DNA from: Pomphorhynchus laevis
Taxonomy: Eukaryota > Acanthocephala > Palaeacanthocephala > Echinorhynchida > Pomphorhynchidae
DNA length: 64,000 nt
NCBI GenBank assembly: GCA_012934845.2
Contig: WNNJ02000833.1
Location: 91,290 to 155,289, forward strand
Reading direction: 5' to 3'
The position numbers were made by a program, and so were the translations under genes. Position 1 is the first letter of the stretch. Every line of letters starts with the position of its first letter. Positions 47,541 to 59,200 of this stretch are shown one piece after another. The notes beneath the pieces are model-generated. The model had not been told where the DNA came from. It was given only the letters and a program-made list of their open reading frames with translations, and did not search any database.

Positions 47541-49522
47541 CTATATGTTAAAATTATATTAGCTATGTTTTTTAGTAACATAGTCTATTACTAATTAAAT
47601 GAAACACCTACTTTTGCCATTTTATATTAAATTCGAAAGTAGTGTTTTTAACGCCGGTAAGTTTGTACTTGACTGAAACGTCTCGCAGCTCATTCACCGT
47701 GACAAGCAAACTTTGTTACAATGCAATTTTGTGCTTTGTCAGCCATTTTTGATTGGGGATAATAATGCTCATTTAGATTTCTACATCTTAACCCTATTAG
47801 TCCACTTCAAGTTTAGCTGATGGGCTAGTTTCAAAATAATCACTATGATAAATATCGTGAACTATTATGTTAGTGATTAGCTAAGCAATATGCAGTATTT
47901 AACCTCTTTTATTTCAAATGATATATAATGAATAATAATTTAATTTATACACATTTGAATTTATGAAATTTATGTTTTCTAAAATAACAATATTTAGTTG
48001 AAAGTTACCATCGTCATTAGATTTGTGAAAATTAAAAATGGAGCTACAAAGTGATGCTTTTCTTTAAATCTTGACGGTTACAGCTGACATTGAAATATTA
48101 GAAATTGACTGTTCGCAAGAAAACATTCTTAGAATTTTTGTTTAGCATAAACCAAAACGTTTATACATTTTAAATGTTATAAAAATTTTGAAAAACTTTC
48201 GGTATAGGAAATTTAAGTTTTGATATAAATAATATCAAAATAATTTAAGAGAAAGAAATAACCCAAAAAAATTAACTTGTAATTTTTGCCATGAATTGAG
48301 TGAAGTTAATTACATTTTATAAAATCATAAATTAATTAATATTAAAGTTAATATGTGCTTTCAATTTCAAAGATTCCAAACACAGCACAAGGTCAACATT
48401 AGAATACAACAATTTGCAATTACGCTTTCGTAAAATAAAAAGTCGAAACCGTAGTCGTTTTGAATCATTTTGCCATCAACTCAAATTTCATAACTGTTTT
48501 TCCATAAATCCAGACGTTCAATCTCAGGTGATTTAGTTTAAGATAGTTTTACAAATTACGAATCAGGCTATTAGTTAAAATAAATAAAAAAATGTTACAA
48601 TACAATTACAATACAAATGTTGAATAATATAATTACGATAATTTTAAAATTAAAATTATATTATACTAAATAATTTTAATTTAATTTTAAATTAAAATTA
48701 TACTTGCATTAAAATTTTTGTTAATTACGAGTTAAAGAATCGAAATGTTGTTGATTTTACATCATGTACCTCATTTTGGTTCTATCCTTCACAACGAATT
48801 TAATAATTCTTTAAATTATTCTTCACAAAGAATTTAATAGTCTTATTCAGTAATATTTTATTTAAATTGACATTTTATTACAATAATTTTAATCTTTTAA
48901 GATTAAAAATATAAAAAATATTTTATATTAAAATATTATTATTCAATAATATTTTATTTTAATAAGAATAAATTGACATTTGATTACAATAATATTAATC
49001 TTTTAATATGATTAAAAATACTAAATTTTAACAAAATAATCCATAATTATTGACTACTTCTAACAGTTTCGTTTCAGTAACTCTTGATTTTATACGGATT
49101 TTCGGAGTAATCTGATTATTAAATGAAGAACATTATCATTTTAAAATACATTTTTGTCCCTCTTCTGCAGTAGAAGTATTTTAAAATTCTATATTCGAAT
49201 AGTTCCTGACATTCTGGAATTTAAGCAGATGAAATGTGTACATTATCATATGTATGACGAATAATTCATCCTTCTGTTAGTGATACGGTTCAGAAACTCG
49301 TCTCTTCGAAAATTGCGCTTAATGTTTATTTAACTGATAATCATCATGCATGTTTGAAACAATCTACCTTTAAAATCGGCTTCATTATATTCTCTTTAAA
49401 AAGCTTGGATATTTCAATATTGTCTAAATTTAAAAGATTGTTAAAGTGTGCATTTAGATGGAATCAAGTGATTTGTAAATTTATTACAAAACTTTAAATT
49501 TTCAAATTCTTAAAACCTGTTG
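47541..49522. other. AT-rich spacer, nothing assigned
   Basis: No gene, RNA or known repeat recognised over about 2 kb. Confidence 0.4.
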
Positions 49523-49690
49523 ATCAAATCAGCTAACTGAGTCTACTTATTTAATATAATTATAAAATAAAAAATATAATTAAAATTTAATAATTAAATA
49601 ACAAATAATTAAAATAATAAATAATTCTTATAAGATTTTATATAATTTATATCAAGTTAAAATTATAAATTGAAATTTAAAATGAAATAA
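49523..49690 (+). repeat. Solo copy of the PLE terminal repeat
   Basis: Starts at the same terminal bases, TCAAATCAGCTAACTGAGTC, and follows 21536-21702 for about 165 bases. Confidence 0.75.
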
Positions 49691-50149
49691 TTTAAATTTA
49701 AAATAAAAAAATTGATGTTGATATTCTTAAATAATTCCAATGTTCTTCCTGGTATAATTTTTTCGAAAGGTGAGATCAGAAAATATCAAAATTACTAATA
49801 TTTCGCTAATAAGAACTATTTGTTCGTCATTCAGTCATTAGCAGAAAAATGCGTATATGCTTGACAATCTACAGGTGCATTTATTGTTTTATCCATAAAA
49901 ATTTTGCCCATTTCAGGCATGAGCACAATTTTCAAATGGATACGGCAAGGTAAACTGGGGAATTCGCCTCGTAAATCCCCATTTATTTGTATCATTTAAT
50001 CAAAATAATTCGCAATTTAGTAATAAATTGGCAATTTAGTAATAAATTTGTTATTTATGGTAATCAAATTTTTATTAATAAAATATCCAGTAATTTCTAA
50101 TGCCTCGACAGGTTCTATACGGGCATTCTTATAAGACATTTTCTGCTTA
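49691..50149. other. Spacer, nothing assigned
   Basis: No feature recognised. Confidence 0.4.
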
Positions 50150-52380
50150 CGATGTCATGAACTTCCTCTTTTGATTGGGTTGTGGAAGCGGCAACGATCG
50201 TCTCCAGCGTACATGCTGCATATCCCCTTTAAACAGCATCGCTTAGGCGCTGCGTAAAGAATAAACCTGCGCGCTGGTTCGCGGTGACCCGGTCACGTAT
50301 TTCTTTAATCCAGGAAAAACTTGATGGCCGAGACTCTTTGTCGGCATGCTTGGGCAAGTAAAATCCCATACCAAGAAATTTCCACTCTCCCATGGTATTA
50401 AAGACATACTGTTTAGCCGTTTCTCGTCTTTTTGACTGAGATCACTTGGCTCTAAACGTCAGAGCATACCGTTACTTTAAGGGCCATCTTGATAAAGTTA
50501 TTAGCCTATGCATGGCAGGTGTGACGACCACGTGCTCGAAGCCAATCCAATCCGTGTCTTCCAAAACGGTCGATTCGTGATTCACGTCCGCATATCTGTG
50601 CTGGACAGATGGAGAACCCATCCGCAAAATGTCATGATGATGTCGTTCCAACTAATTCTAACGGCGGTTATTGCTATTGCCTGCAGAAATGCTCCTGAAT
50701 ACGGAGACAAAACTGCCTCCAGTCGTGCAAAGGTTAGATCAGTTCTTGCGCTTCGAATAAGGTTTCCGTAAAGTGTATTTAGCAACGTTTAAATCCACTG
50801 TCTTTGTAGATATGTTTCCAGTTGAATCTTGGCATCAGATATATTTCGCCACTCCATCAATTCCAGTATATAAGCCCTATCGTCATCTACCATGAACTAG
50901 GCCCTACGCCTTGTAGGATTAAATCGGTTAGATTCTGAGCTCCAGTTAACGATGCCCAAAAGTGTGGAATTTTGCATCAATGGGATTCCAAGTACTCATA
51001 TTTTATCTGATAATATTGTCTGATTCGACGCGCTGCCATCTAGATATTAAAAGTGTTTTCCAGTGCTAGCCTTACCATTCTGTTGTATTTCTAGATTTAG
51101 TATCTTTGGTAGCACGGTGAGCATCGTAGGACACGGGTTATTTGCGTTAGGGCATATGCATTTCGTAACAAGAACACAGCATCGTGTCTAGTCAGCAACA
51201 TAAATCTTTTGATTGTCTGATTTAAATGTACTGTTCTCGCTCCAGATGCATGTCAACCGATGTATTATCGCCCAATGGAGCTCCAAGCATTTCGGATACC
51301 TCTGGGTTGACTAGTTTTGCTTCATGAAGAGCAGATACGATCCGTTCGCACAGCAAGATATCTTTTATATTTACCTAACATTTGTCATGATTTATAACAA
51401 GACAGAGACCAGTGCCTAAATCTATTATATGACGAATATCAGATATCAGTTTGGTGCAATTATCCCAATTGTATAGTCGTATATGTACAACGCCAAAATG
51501 AAGAAATCGTAAATTTAACCACAGCATGTATCGCGACACAAAATAGCAAAGGACCAACATGATCACCTTGATGTAATCCCTTATCTGAAAGCATCACAAA
51601 TTCTTCAAAGTAAAGGTTGCTCGGCTGTGTGTATCATGTCTTTATCCACGACGTAATTATAGAAAAGTTCCTAGAAATTACCTTGAAAATAGCGTATTGG
51701 CTTACATAATTAAATTCGTTTTGAAAATATATCTTCACAAAAACGGATCCTGGCGAGACTCTTGGTAAAGATCGTAAAGCTGACAAGAAAAGAAGTCGGA
51801 TAATCGGAAGCAGATCAACCATAACATCATCTAACTACGTTGAGTGAGAGGACATTTCACTTGTTGGATGTTCCGTACGCATAATGCGTTGTAGCTGTTC
51901 TTCTGGCGTGGCAATGTTGTCGTCAAAGCTAATCAAGCGAATTGACCCTGCCACGTCAACATCTTTTATCTTATCGGGAACTCATCGACAGAGACAATGT
52001 TCTTCTCATTCAGCGATTTAAGCGCAGTCAGCGCTAAAATTGATTGTAGCGCAGTCAGCATATTTCCGCTTGGATATATTGAAAGCAACATATATTGAAA
52101 GCAACATAGCAGAGATATCCGGTTGAATGTAATGCACCGTTCAGTAAGTGGTGGTTCAACGCTTTTGTGACGCGTCTATTAGTTGGAAAGTGTTTTCCTT
52201 CTAACATCGCGTGTAGGAACTTCTTCGAGTAAATAGAAAAAATAAATAACACCGTCTAGTAAATATACCAGTAAATGGTATATTGCTGCTGACAATTGGG
52301 CGACAAAGTGATGGGCTTAGCTTTCACTAGAACTTCACGGCGTCTTTCATTAGGCGTGCATTTTTCTTCAATCTGTCATT
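50150..52380 (-). mobile_element. RTE/RTE-X-like LINE, broken, copy 3
   Basis: Minus-strand pieces in order: a CHP-like N-terminal region (52000-51840), GLHQGDHVGPLLFCVAIHA (motif B, about 51580-51530), LGTGLCLVINHDKC (51420-51375), and ARLEAVLSPYSGAFLQAIAI (50740-50680) before the C-terminal domain. Many frame changes. Same family as 26850-28420 and 32940-33700. Confidence 0.7.
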
Positions 52381-52599
52381 ATTTAGCAAGATATATGCAC
52401 GCCTATTCAGATTTATATTATGTCTGTGCCATATGAAAATTTGCAAAAACTACGTCCATGCAACTTGTATCATTGTGTTGAACATATGTATATTCACCAT
52501 ACTTTAACTTAAGAAAGCCATATATGCATAAATTCTTCAAATTGAATAATCTTACCGGAATGAGATTATGTCAGTGGAATGTTAAAATCACCTGGTACA

Positions 52600-53060
52600 C
52601 TTAGTATTAACACTAAGATGAATCGGAATTATGCTACAACTACTATTTACTAACACTAACAGGAAAGTTTAAACCTGCATGCTTTTTTACAACTTTCGTC
52701 TGTTAGCTTAGCCTGAATGCGCCTACTACAGTCGCCTAGCTCCCTTTGAAGCATTTCGACCTAAGTCTACTCATCGATACAGTGTAGTCTCATCAGTGTG
52801 GTCATGTAGCTACACAACTTCAACTTACTCTACTTTTTAGTGAACTTTCGAAAGGAATTAGCTATGAACACGCTCCTCCACCGATTTTCCAGCCTTATAT
52901 TCGACCCACGGAATTTGAAATGTGACTTTACAGGACAATATGTGTGATATTGCTCATTACTTCATCCTTTTACTAAAATACTGTAGCATGTTAACATATG
53001 CTCAGTAAGTGGAAGCGCAGACAAAAAGCTTCAGCGCATATTTGCGTCAATGCACAATTG
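52600..53060 (-). repeat. Hammerhead-bearing repeat unit R2
   Basis: Shares the landmarks of R1 from AACACTAACAGGAAAGT to the GGACAATATGTGTGATATTG region, matching the far end of R1 (GGACAGCACGTGTGCTATTG). So R1 and R2 are the fullest copies, about 460-480 bases. Confidence 0.75.
52726..52801 (-). ncRNA. Hammerhead ribozyme, type I, copy R2
   Basis: CUGAUGA at 52796-52790, GGUCGAAA at 52761-52754, helix II GACU/GGUC weakened, cleavage triplet GAC instead of GUC. Core mostly kept, probably inactive. Confidence 0.65.
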
Positions 53061-53094
53061 TAATTGCACAATAATAATTGCTAATGATAATACT

Positions 53095-53390
53095 TTAAAT
53101 TAAGAAGAATATGCTGCAACTTTCATTCATAACACGAACAGAAACAAGGACTAAAACCGGCATGCTATTTTACATCCTTCGTCGGGAAGCTGAACTCGGA
53201 ATGCGCCTACCACAGACGCCTAGACCCAAATAGGGCGTTTCGACCTTAGTATACTCATCACTACAGGATGGTATAATTAGTGTGGCCTTGTAGCTACACA
53301 ACTTCGAGAGCACTTAATCCTAAGTAAACCACTGAAACAAATTCACTAAGCGCACGCTACTCCGCCTGTTACCAGTATTACGTATGTAAT
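53095..53390 (-). repeat. Hammerhead-bearing repeat unit R3
   Basis: Third copy, ending after CACTAAGCGCACGCTACTCC. Shorter than R1/R2. Confidence 0.75.
53210..53285 (-). ncRNA. Hammerhead ribozyme, type I, copy R3
   Basis: Helix I is perfect: CCACA (53285-53281) pairs with UGUGG (53214-53210). Helix III ACGCC/GGCGU and cleavage triplet GUC are perfect, GGUCGAAA at 53245-53238 is kept. The CUGAUGA box has become CUAAUUA, so this copy should be inactive. Confidence 0.7.
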
Positions 53391-53434
53391 ACTGATTTTT
53401 TATCCACGTATAGTGGCTAAATGAATACAGCAGC

Positions 53435-53722
53435 AATTGGTGACGTTGTATTAATAAGAAAGAATTTCAATAGAACCTTTTTATTAACACCAACAGGAAA
53501 GTTTAAAACTGCATGTTTTGTACAACAATCGTCGGAAGCTTAATCCGGAATGCGTCTACTACAGCCGCCTAACCCCTATAGAGCATTTCGACCTTAGTAC
53601 ACTCATCCCTACATGATAGTCTTATCAGTGTGGGCCATGTAGCTACACAACTTCAACTTAATCTACTTTTAGTAAACTTTCGAAAGGAATTCGCTAGGCA
53701 CACGCTCCTCCGACGGTTGTGA
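53435..53722 (-). repeat. Hammerhead-bearing repeat unit R4
   Basis: Begins like R1 with TGTATTAATAAGAAAGAATT. It ends near GCACACGCTCCTCC. Confidence 0.75.
53560..53635 (-). ncRNA. Hammerhead ribozyme, type I, copy R4
   Basis: CUGAUAA at 53629-53623 (one change in the box), GGUCGAAA at 53593-53586, GGCGGC in place of GGCGUC. Degenerate. Confidence 0.6.
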
Positions 53723-53950
53723 ATGCTACCTAATCAGTACATACTCATACACTACAATCTGTGGAGTGTACCAATAAAGTTATGTAGTAGACTTCCGATG
53801 TATCAATATGATCGTCTTTTATGGGACGATCATAACTACCCTTCACTACGTTACTGTCGCAATTTGTATAGTCTTGTCCATCTTCCTTATACAAATCATG
53901 TTAAATATATACATGTTGGTATTCATTATATGCCTCTAAGGAGATTCTAA
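53723..53950 (+). CDS. Hypothetical 75-residue reading frame
   Basis: Begins at a true ATG (MLPNQYILIHYNLWSVPIKL) and ends PLRRF-stop. Rich in Tyr, Leu and Arg, as seen in C-terminal tails of some LINE proteins, but no family is recognised. Starts right where repeat unit R4 ends, so it may be the continuation of a larger element. Confidence 0.25.
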   Translation: MLPNQYILIHYNLWSVPIKLCSRLPMYQYDRLLWDDHNYPSLRYCRNLYSLVHLPYTNHVKYIHVGIHYMPLRRF

Positions 53951-54024
53951 TTTTGAAATGCTTTAATATATAGTTATACAAGAACAAAAAAGAAAATAAT
54001 TTTCCTTTATTTGACAAAATTTAA

Positions 54025-54110
54025 TATTTCGATAGCTCCTGTCATCATCAGGATTACAATTTATCGTAATAAATGATGATAGCAGGAGCTATCGAAATAT
54101 TGAATTTTGA
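54025..54110. repeat. Fold-back element
   Basis: CAAAATTTAATATTTCGATA (left) and its inverse TATCGAAATATTGAATTTTG (right), arms about 37 bases, loop about 22. The right arm carries GATGATAGCAGGAGCTATCG before AAATATT. Confidence 0.8.
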
Positions 54111-54409
54111 CAAATAAAAGAAAATTATTATATGTTTCGTTCATGTAAAAATAGATTTATAATAATATATAAAATATTATATATATTACAAATAATATAT
54201 ATAATATATTATTTATAATAATATATTATATATCATCAGACAACGGAAAGTCATTGATAATTTCGTTGTATGCATTTCTAGCATCGTCCTTGATCACTTT
54301 GATCACGGACGATGATCAAAAAGATCACCGTCCATGGCTGCTCATTTTCCTTTTCGCACTTGCAGTTAAAGGCTTCACACGCTGCATTTGAACATCAGAT
54401 GAAAATTAT

Positions 54410-56250
54410 GTAATTTTCTGAAGATGCTAGTAGAGGTTAGCTAAATATCAATATAATTTCCCTTATTTCCTTAATCCAGCTCAAATAATTTTTTAGTAGA
54501 ACAATTATTACTACATGATTTACCTGCAAGCGCACATTCGCATCCTTTACATATCGCATCGGAACCATTCTATCCTCAACAATTTTGTTTTGATGACGGT
54601 ATTAGAGTCATTAGTAGAGTGGCTTTTGAGATTTTTTGTGCGTATAATTAATATGATTAGTATGATGATATTTATCTCTGCGAACAGAGCGAACCGATCT
54701 GGAACTGATTGTATTTTAAATACAACTGATGCAATTGTCTAAAGAACGTGGCAGATGAAAGCTTGTATAATTTTAATAAAGTATTTATCGTGTCCATAAT
54801 TCATACTAATGTATAAGTTTCGACACGAAAGCAATCCTAAACTATATACAATTATAATTAATATAATATATTACATATAATATTATACATAATAGCAATA
54901 TAATTAATATATTAATATTGGATCCATTATAATGTATTTTTTGAATTTTGAAGAATTGATTGCGGCAAGGCTATATTACCGAAACAAGAATACATAATTA
55001 ATTTTAATAATTTATAGCAGTGGCATAGGTTACTGCTACTTTGAAATTTGTTATAACGATTAGGTATCGCTATTTGAAAGTATTATTTTACTCTTAAATG
55101 GCAATAACGGTTTATTTACTGACTGCGTATTTATCAATGGATAGTTCGATGACTATCAAGTCAAAACATCAATTTTTCATCGCGACAAACGAGAACGATC
55201 GTCACCACACGAAATTCTTTATGATCATGTCTACAACAGTCATTCTTTTCCGGACGATTGCAGTTTAAAGCAGAGTCAAAGCTTGTAAGGAGATTCAATA
55301 TCAAAATACCTTAACGAAATTTTGTTATCGTTACAGATCGTGTCTAAGCGACAGGAAAAATTTACAAAATTCTAGCCATGGTAGCGTTACAATTAAAACT
55401 TCAGACTTGATAGAAAATGGAGATACAATAGAACACCAAGACGATGTAAGTATCTTTTTTATTGCCTATGTAGCATATTCGTTACATCCAAAATTTAGCA
55501 TAAATGGTGTACTTTTCCTCCATAATTTGTAAATTTTATTGAACATATCATTAAAGTGTAACGGGATCTAATATTTTCCTACAAAACTGAATTTATTTTA
55601 TATTTTGATCTCAAAATTGTTTAGGATCATTCAAAGATGGACAGTTTGGCGAGAACTGACTATCTCTGACAACTTTCACATGTTTATTTATACATGTTGA
55701 TTAATACAATGTTCCCAAAAGATGGTTGAAAACTTTTATGAATTAAAGATAGCAAAAATTTTAATTTCAAAAGAAAAAAAATGATCAAAATATTATAAAA
55801 AGAAATTTTAATATTTAATAAATTTTAAATTAAAAATCTTCTATTAAAAATTTATTAAACACATCAAATGTAAAGAAACAATAGAACACCAAGACGATGT
55901 ATGTGTATTTTATTAGTGCCTCTGTAACATATCCGTTACATCCAAAATTTTATATAAATGTTATACTTTTCTTCAATTATTTGTAAATTTTATTGAACAT
56001 ATCGTTAAAGTGTAATTGGATCTAATAGTTTTCTATAAAAGTGGTTTTATTTTATATTTTAATCTCATATTAGATTTGAAGAAATCTTATATTTAATAAA
56101 TTTTTAATTTAAAATCTTCTATTAAAAATTTATTAAACAAATCAAATGTAAAGAAACAATAGGAGACCAAGACTATGTAATTGTCTTTTATTACTGCCTA
56201 TGTAACATATCCATTACATCTTTTAGATATTTAAACACATCACATTCAAA
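54410..56250 (+). repeat. Segmental duplication, copy C
   Basis: Its first 770 bases match 15942-16780 directly; from about 54730 to 56095 it matches 31187-32593 inverted. In the second half a unit starting ACACCAAGACGATGTA occurs three times (55430, 55885, 56165), with CATATCCGTTACATCCAAAA inside. This unit starts at the 3' end of exon 2 of the spliced gene, so the exon end itself has been partly re-used in the repeat. Confidence 0.8.
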
Positions 56251-59200
56251 GTTATTAATAAACTTTCTTGCTGCTTATTAAAGTAATAAATTTTTGATTT
56301 GCACTTAAGAGTTATGTTGAGTAATAAACATAACAAAAATAAATATTAATATAAATATAAATATTATTAATTAATATTAATTATTAATATAAAAAATTAA
56401 TATTTCTTTGCCAGTTTGTCCAACAGTTTTGTGTGGCAGTTTGTTTTTGTCAAAAATAAGTTTTGTCTGATACATTTTGTCATTTTGTTTAAAAAGCTTT
56501 TATTACCTGACCTGTTTAATTACTTAGATATCCGGCTTATCGGACATTACCGAATATTCTCGTCAATCAAGTTGCTTAATTGACTGCAAAACAGCATGTA
56601 GACAAGCAATTATCTTTCAGCATATGTCATTAAAACACGATGTTGAATCTACTCTTCAATTAATCTTAAACCGGATAATCGAATTTTCAGGAGATTTTGA
56701 ACAAATTCAGACTTCATACAATGTTCATTCAGCAGATGGATCAATACCGTAATCAAATTCCATTTGTTAAAATTTAATCAATTTAAAGTAGCAGGCACTT
56801 ATTCGAAAACTTTAAGAGCAGGGATTATCGCAATGAAGTGGTGGAGACATTTTTCACAGAAAAGCTATTGATTGATGATGAAAGGGATCAACAATCTCGT
56901 CTCTGTGAAATTAAGGTTATCTTGAGTTTTAATTTTCTTATTGATAATAATATAATTCTTATTTCCTATTTTAATTATTTTATGATTGATAATATGGAAA
57001 ATATGGAAAGGTTATCAAAATGTCAAAATTTATCTTTGATTATTAGGATTATCAAAATCCGAGTATCAAAGTGTGAAAACATTAATCTGCATTTAAAAAC
57101 ATGCATTTTATTTTTAGTATAATTTATTTATAATTTAATTATTATAATTTATTTATTTTTTTATTTTTTTATTTGATAATTATATTAAATACGTATACTC
57201 AGGTAGCTGAATTGATTAATAAAATCAATGCTATGTAATTAAAATTTTTATTAAATTTTATTCCACAGGAAATTCCGATTTATCAGAATTTTGATAAGAT
57301 AGTTTTAAAGGAACGAATGATAGCTAAATTGTAGAATATACGAGTGATAGACTCAGATTGCTGAATTGATTTTATACTATCGGATTGTAAACAACAAAGA
57401 TTTTACAAAGTACTTTATATACTGAATTGGATAGTTAATTGAGAACCCAATTAACAATTCGGAACTTTTTTCATAACATGTCGGAGGTTCAAAGCAATTG
57501 CAATTCCAGCAAAATTTCTTACGAAAAATCAAAATTCAACGAAAAATATCAGGTATTCTCAGATAATACACACTGCAAGCAAAAGGTTAGTTCTGTCTCT
57601 ATTGTTTGTGACGATGAAGGGTTACTTCCACCCATTCCCAAACTTACAAATTTGGGTATTATAAAGATATCAAAGCCCGTTGCTAGACATTCATTATTTA
57701 ATATTTTCCTAAGGAAATTTTCTACTGAACTTAAAAATAGAGTTGTTTTTAACTGTGTTCGATACAGTGAATCAGAAATAAAAATTTCTTTCGCCTCGCC
57801 TGAGGATCTTAAAAGATATGCTGTATTTTTTGAATCCAATTTGTCCGAATTTGGATCGTTTGAACTAAAACCAATCATGGCCTCGGTCAAAATATCGAAT
57901 CTCCCGGCCCACCTTGAAAATGAGGATATTGCATTACTAAAAAGTAAGTTCAATATTTCCAGTTTTCGTCAACTTATGGGAAAGAATGGCTTCCCCTTAA
58001 CGATCGCTTTCGGTTCTGCGGCAATTGATCAAGCTGAGTTACTCGTCAGATCTGCTAATAACCCATTTTTGGGCTTCAATTTATCCTTTAAAATAGTTGG
58101 CAGGGAAGAATTTACATACCCCCATTGTAGTCGGTGCCATAAGTGGGGGCATTGGGCTTCCAGCTGCACCTTACCGACTACATGTGGGGTGTGTAGCTCC
58201 TTATCCTGCCCAGCCGTAATGGACGGCTGTAAATGCTCGGCCCTCCTTTCCTGCTCCAACTGTGGGGGGTGTCACCCTGCTTGGAGCAGGAGGTGTAACG
58301 TCTTCAAAGATTACGCCAACAAATTCTGTTCAACAGCTACCAAGAAGCCGGCCTCTTTTTCCGAAGCAGCTGCCCTGCCTTCTAACGTCGGGTCAAGAAT
58401 GACGGACGCCGACATCTTTAGAGCCATAGACATCCGTGCCGCTGTGAATAAGAAACAGACTGAGGAATTAGTCAAGTCTCTGCTCGGTGCCCTCCTCACG
58501 GCACCGTCTGTTCCGATTAATGCAGTAATACCGCCTTCAAAGAAAAGGGGGGCTTCGGCCAATCCTCCCATCCAACCCTTAAATATTGGGAAACTATTAA
58601 AGTCTAAGGCTAGAAGGGGAAATGAAGATGCTGCCCAGGGGCAAGTACCTACCCTGGACGGAGCTGGTGGCGGGAAGGGAAACCTTCCTGCACCTAGCTC
58701 TGTCTAGGTAGGCAATCCCCCATCCAACTAATCCATCACAATGCAGAGTACTCGTGAGCCTTTTTCACTGAATGTCCTTCAGTGGAATTCGGGAGGTGCT
58801 TCTGCCCTCAGACTTTTATCTGGTAGAGATGCAGATGTTATAGTGCTTCAGGAGACGCGGTCTATCCGTCTTCCCCAGGACATTACTCGATTTATCCCAA
58901 AGCATATATGTTCCCACTATACTCCGTACTTAGCCCCACCTCACTCCTCTTCATCTCAAGGACTCTTGACCTTAGTTAAGTGCTCCTTAAGGTCCTCCCT
59001 CCTATTAAACTACTCATGTCCAGCCATGTCTTGTTTAGTAGTTTCACTTAGTAAAAACGGTAAACGCCTCAGTCTAGCCAATGTCTACATCCGTCCAGGG
59101 GAAATTCACAAGAACCGTGATCTCCTGGATAGTATTATTGACAGCGGTTATGACATGATACTTGGGGATTTCAACGACAGAACTGGTCGTTGGATCAATG

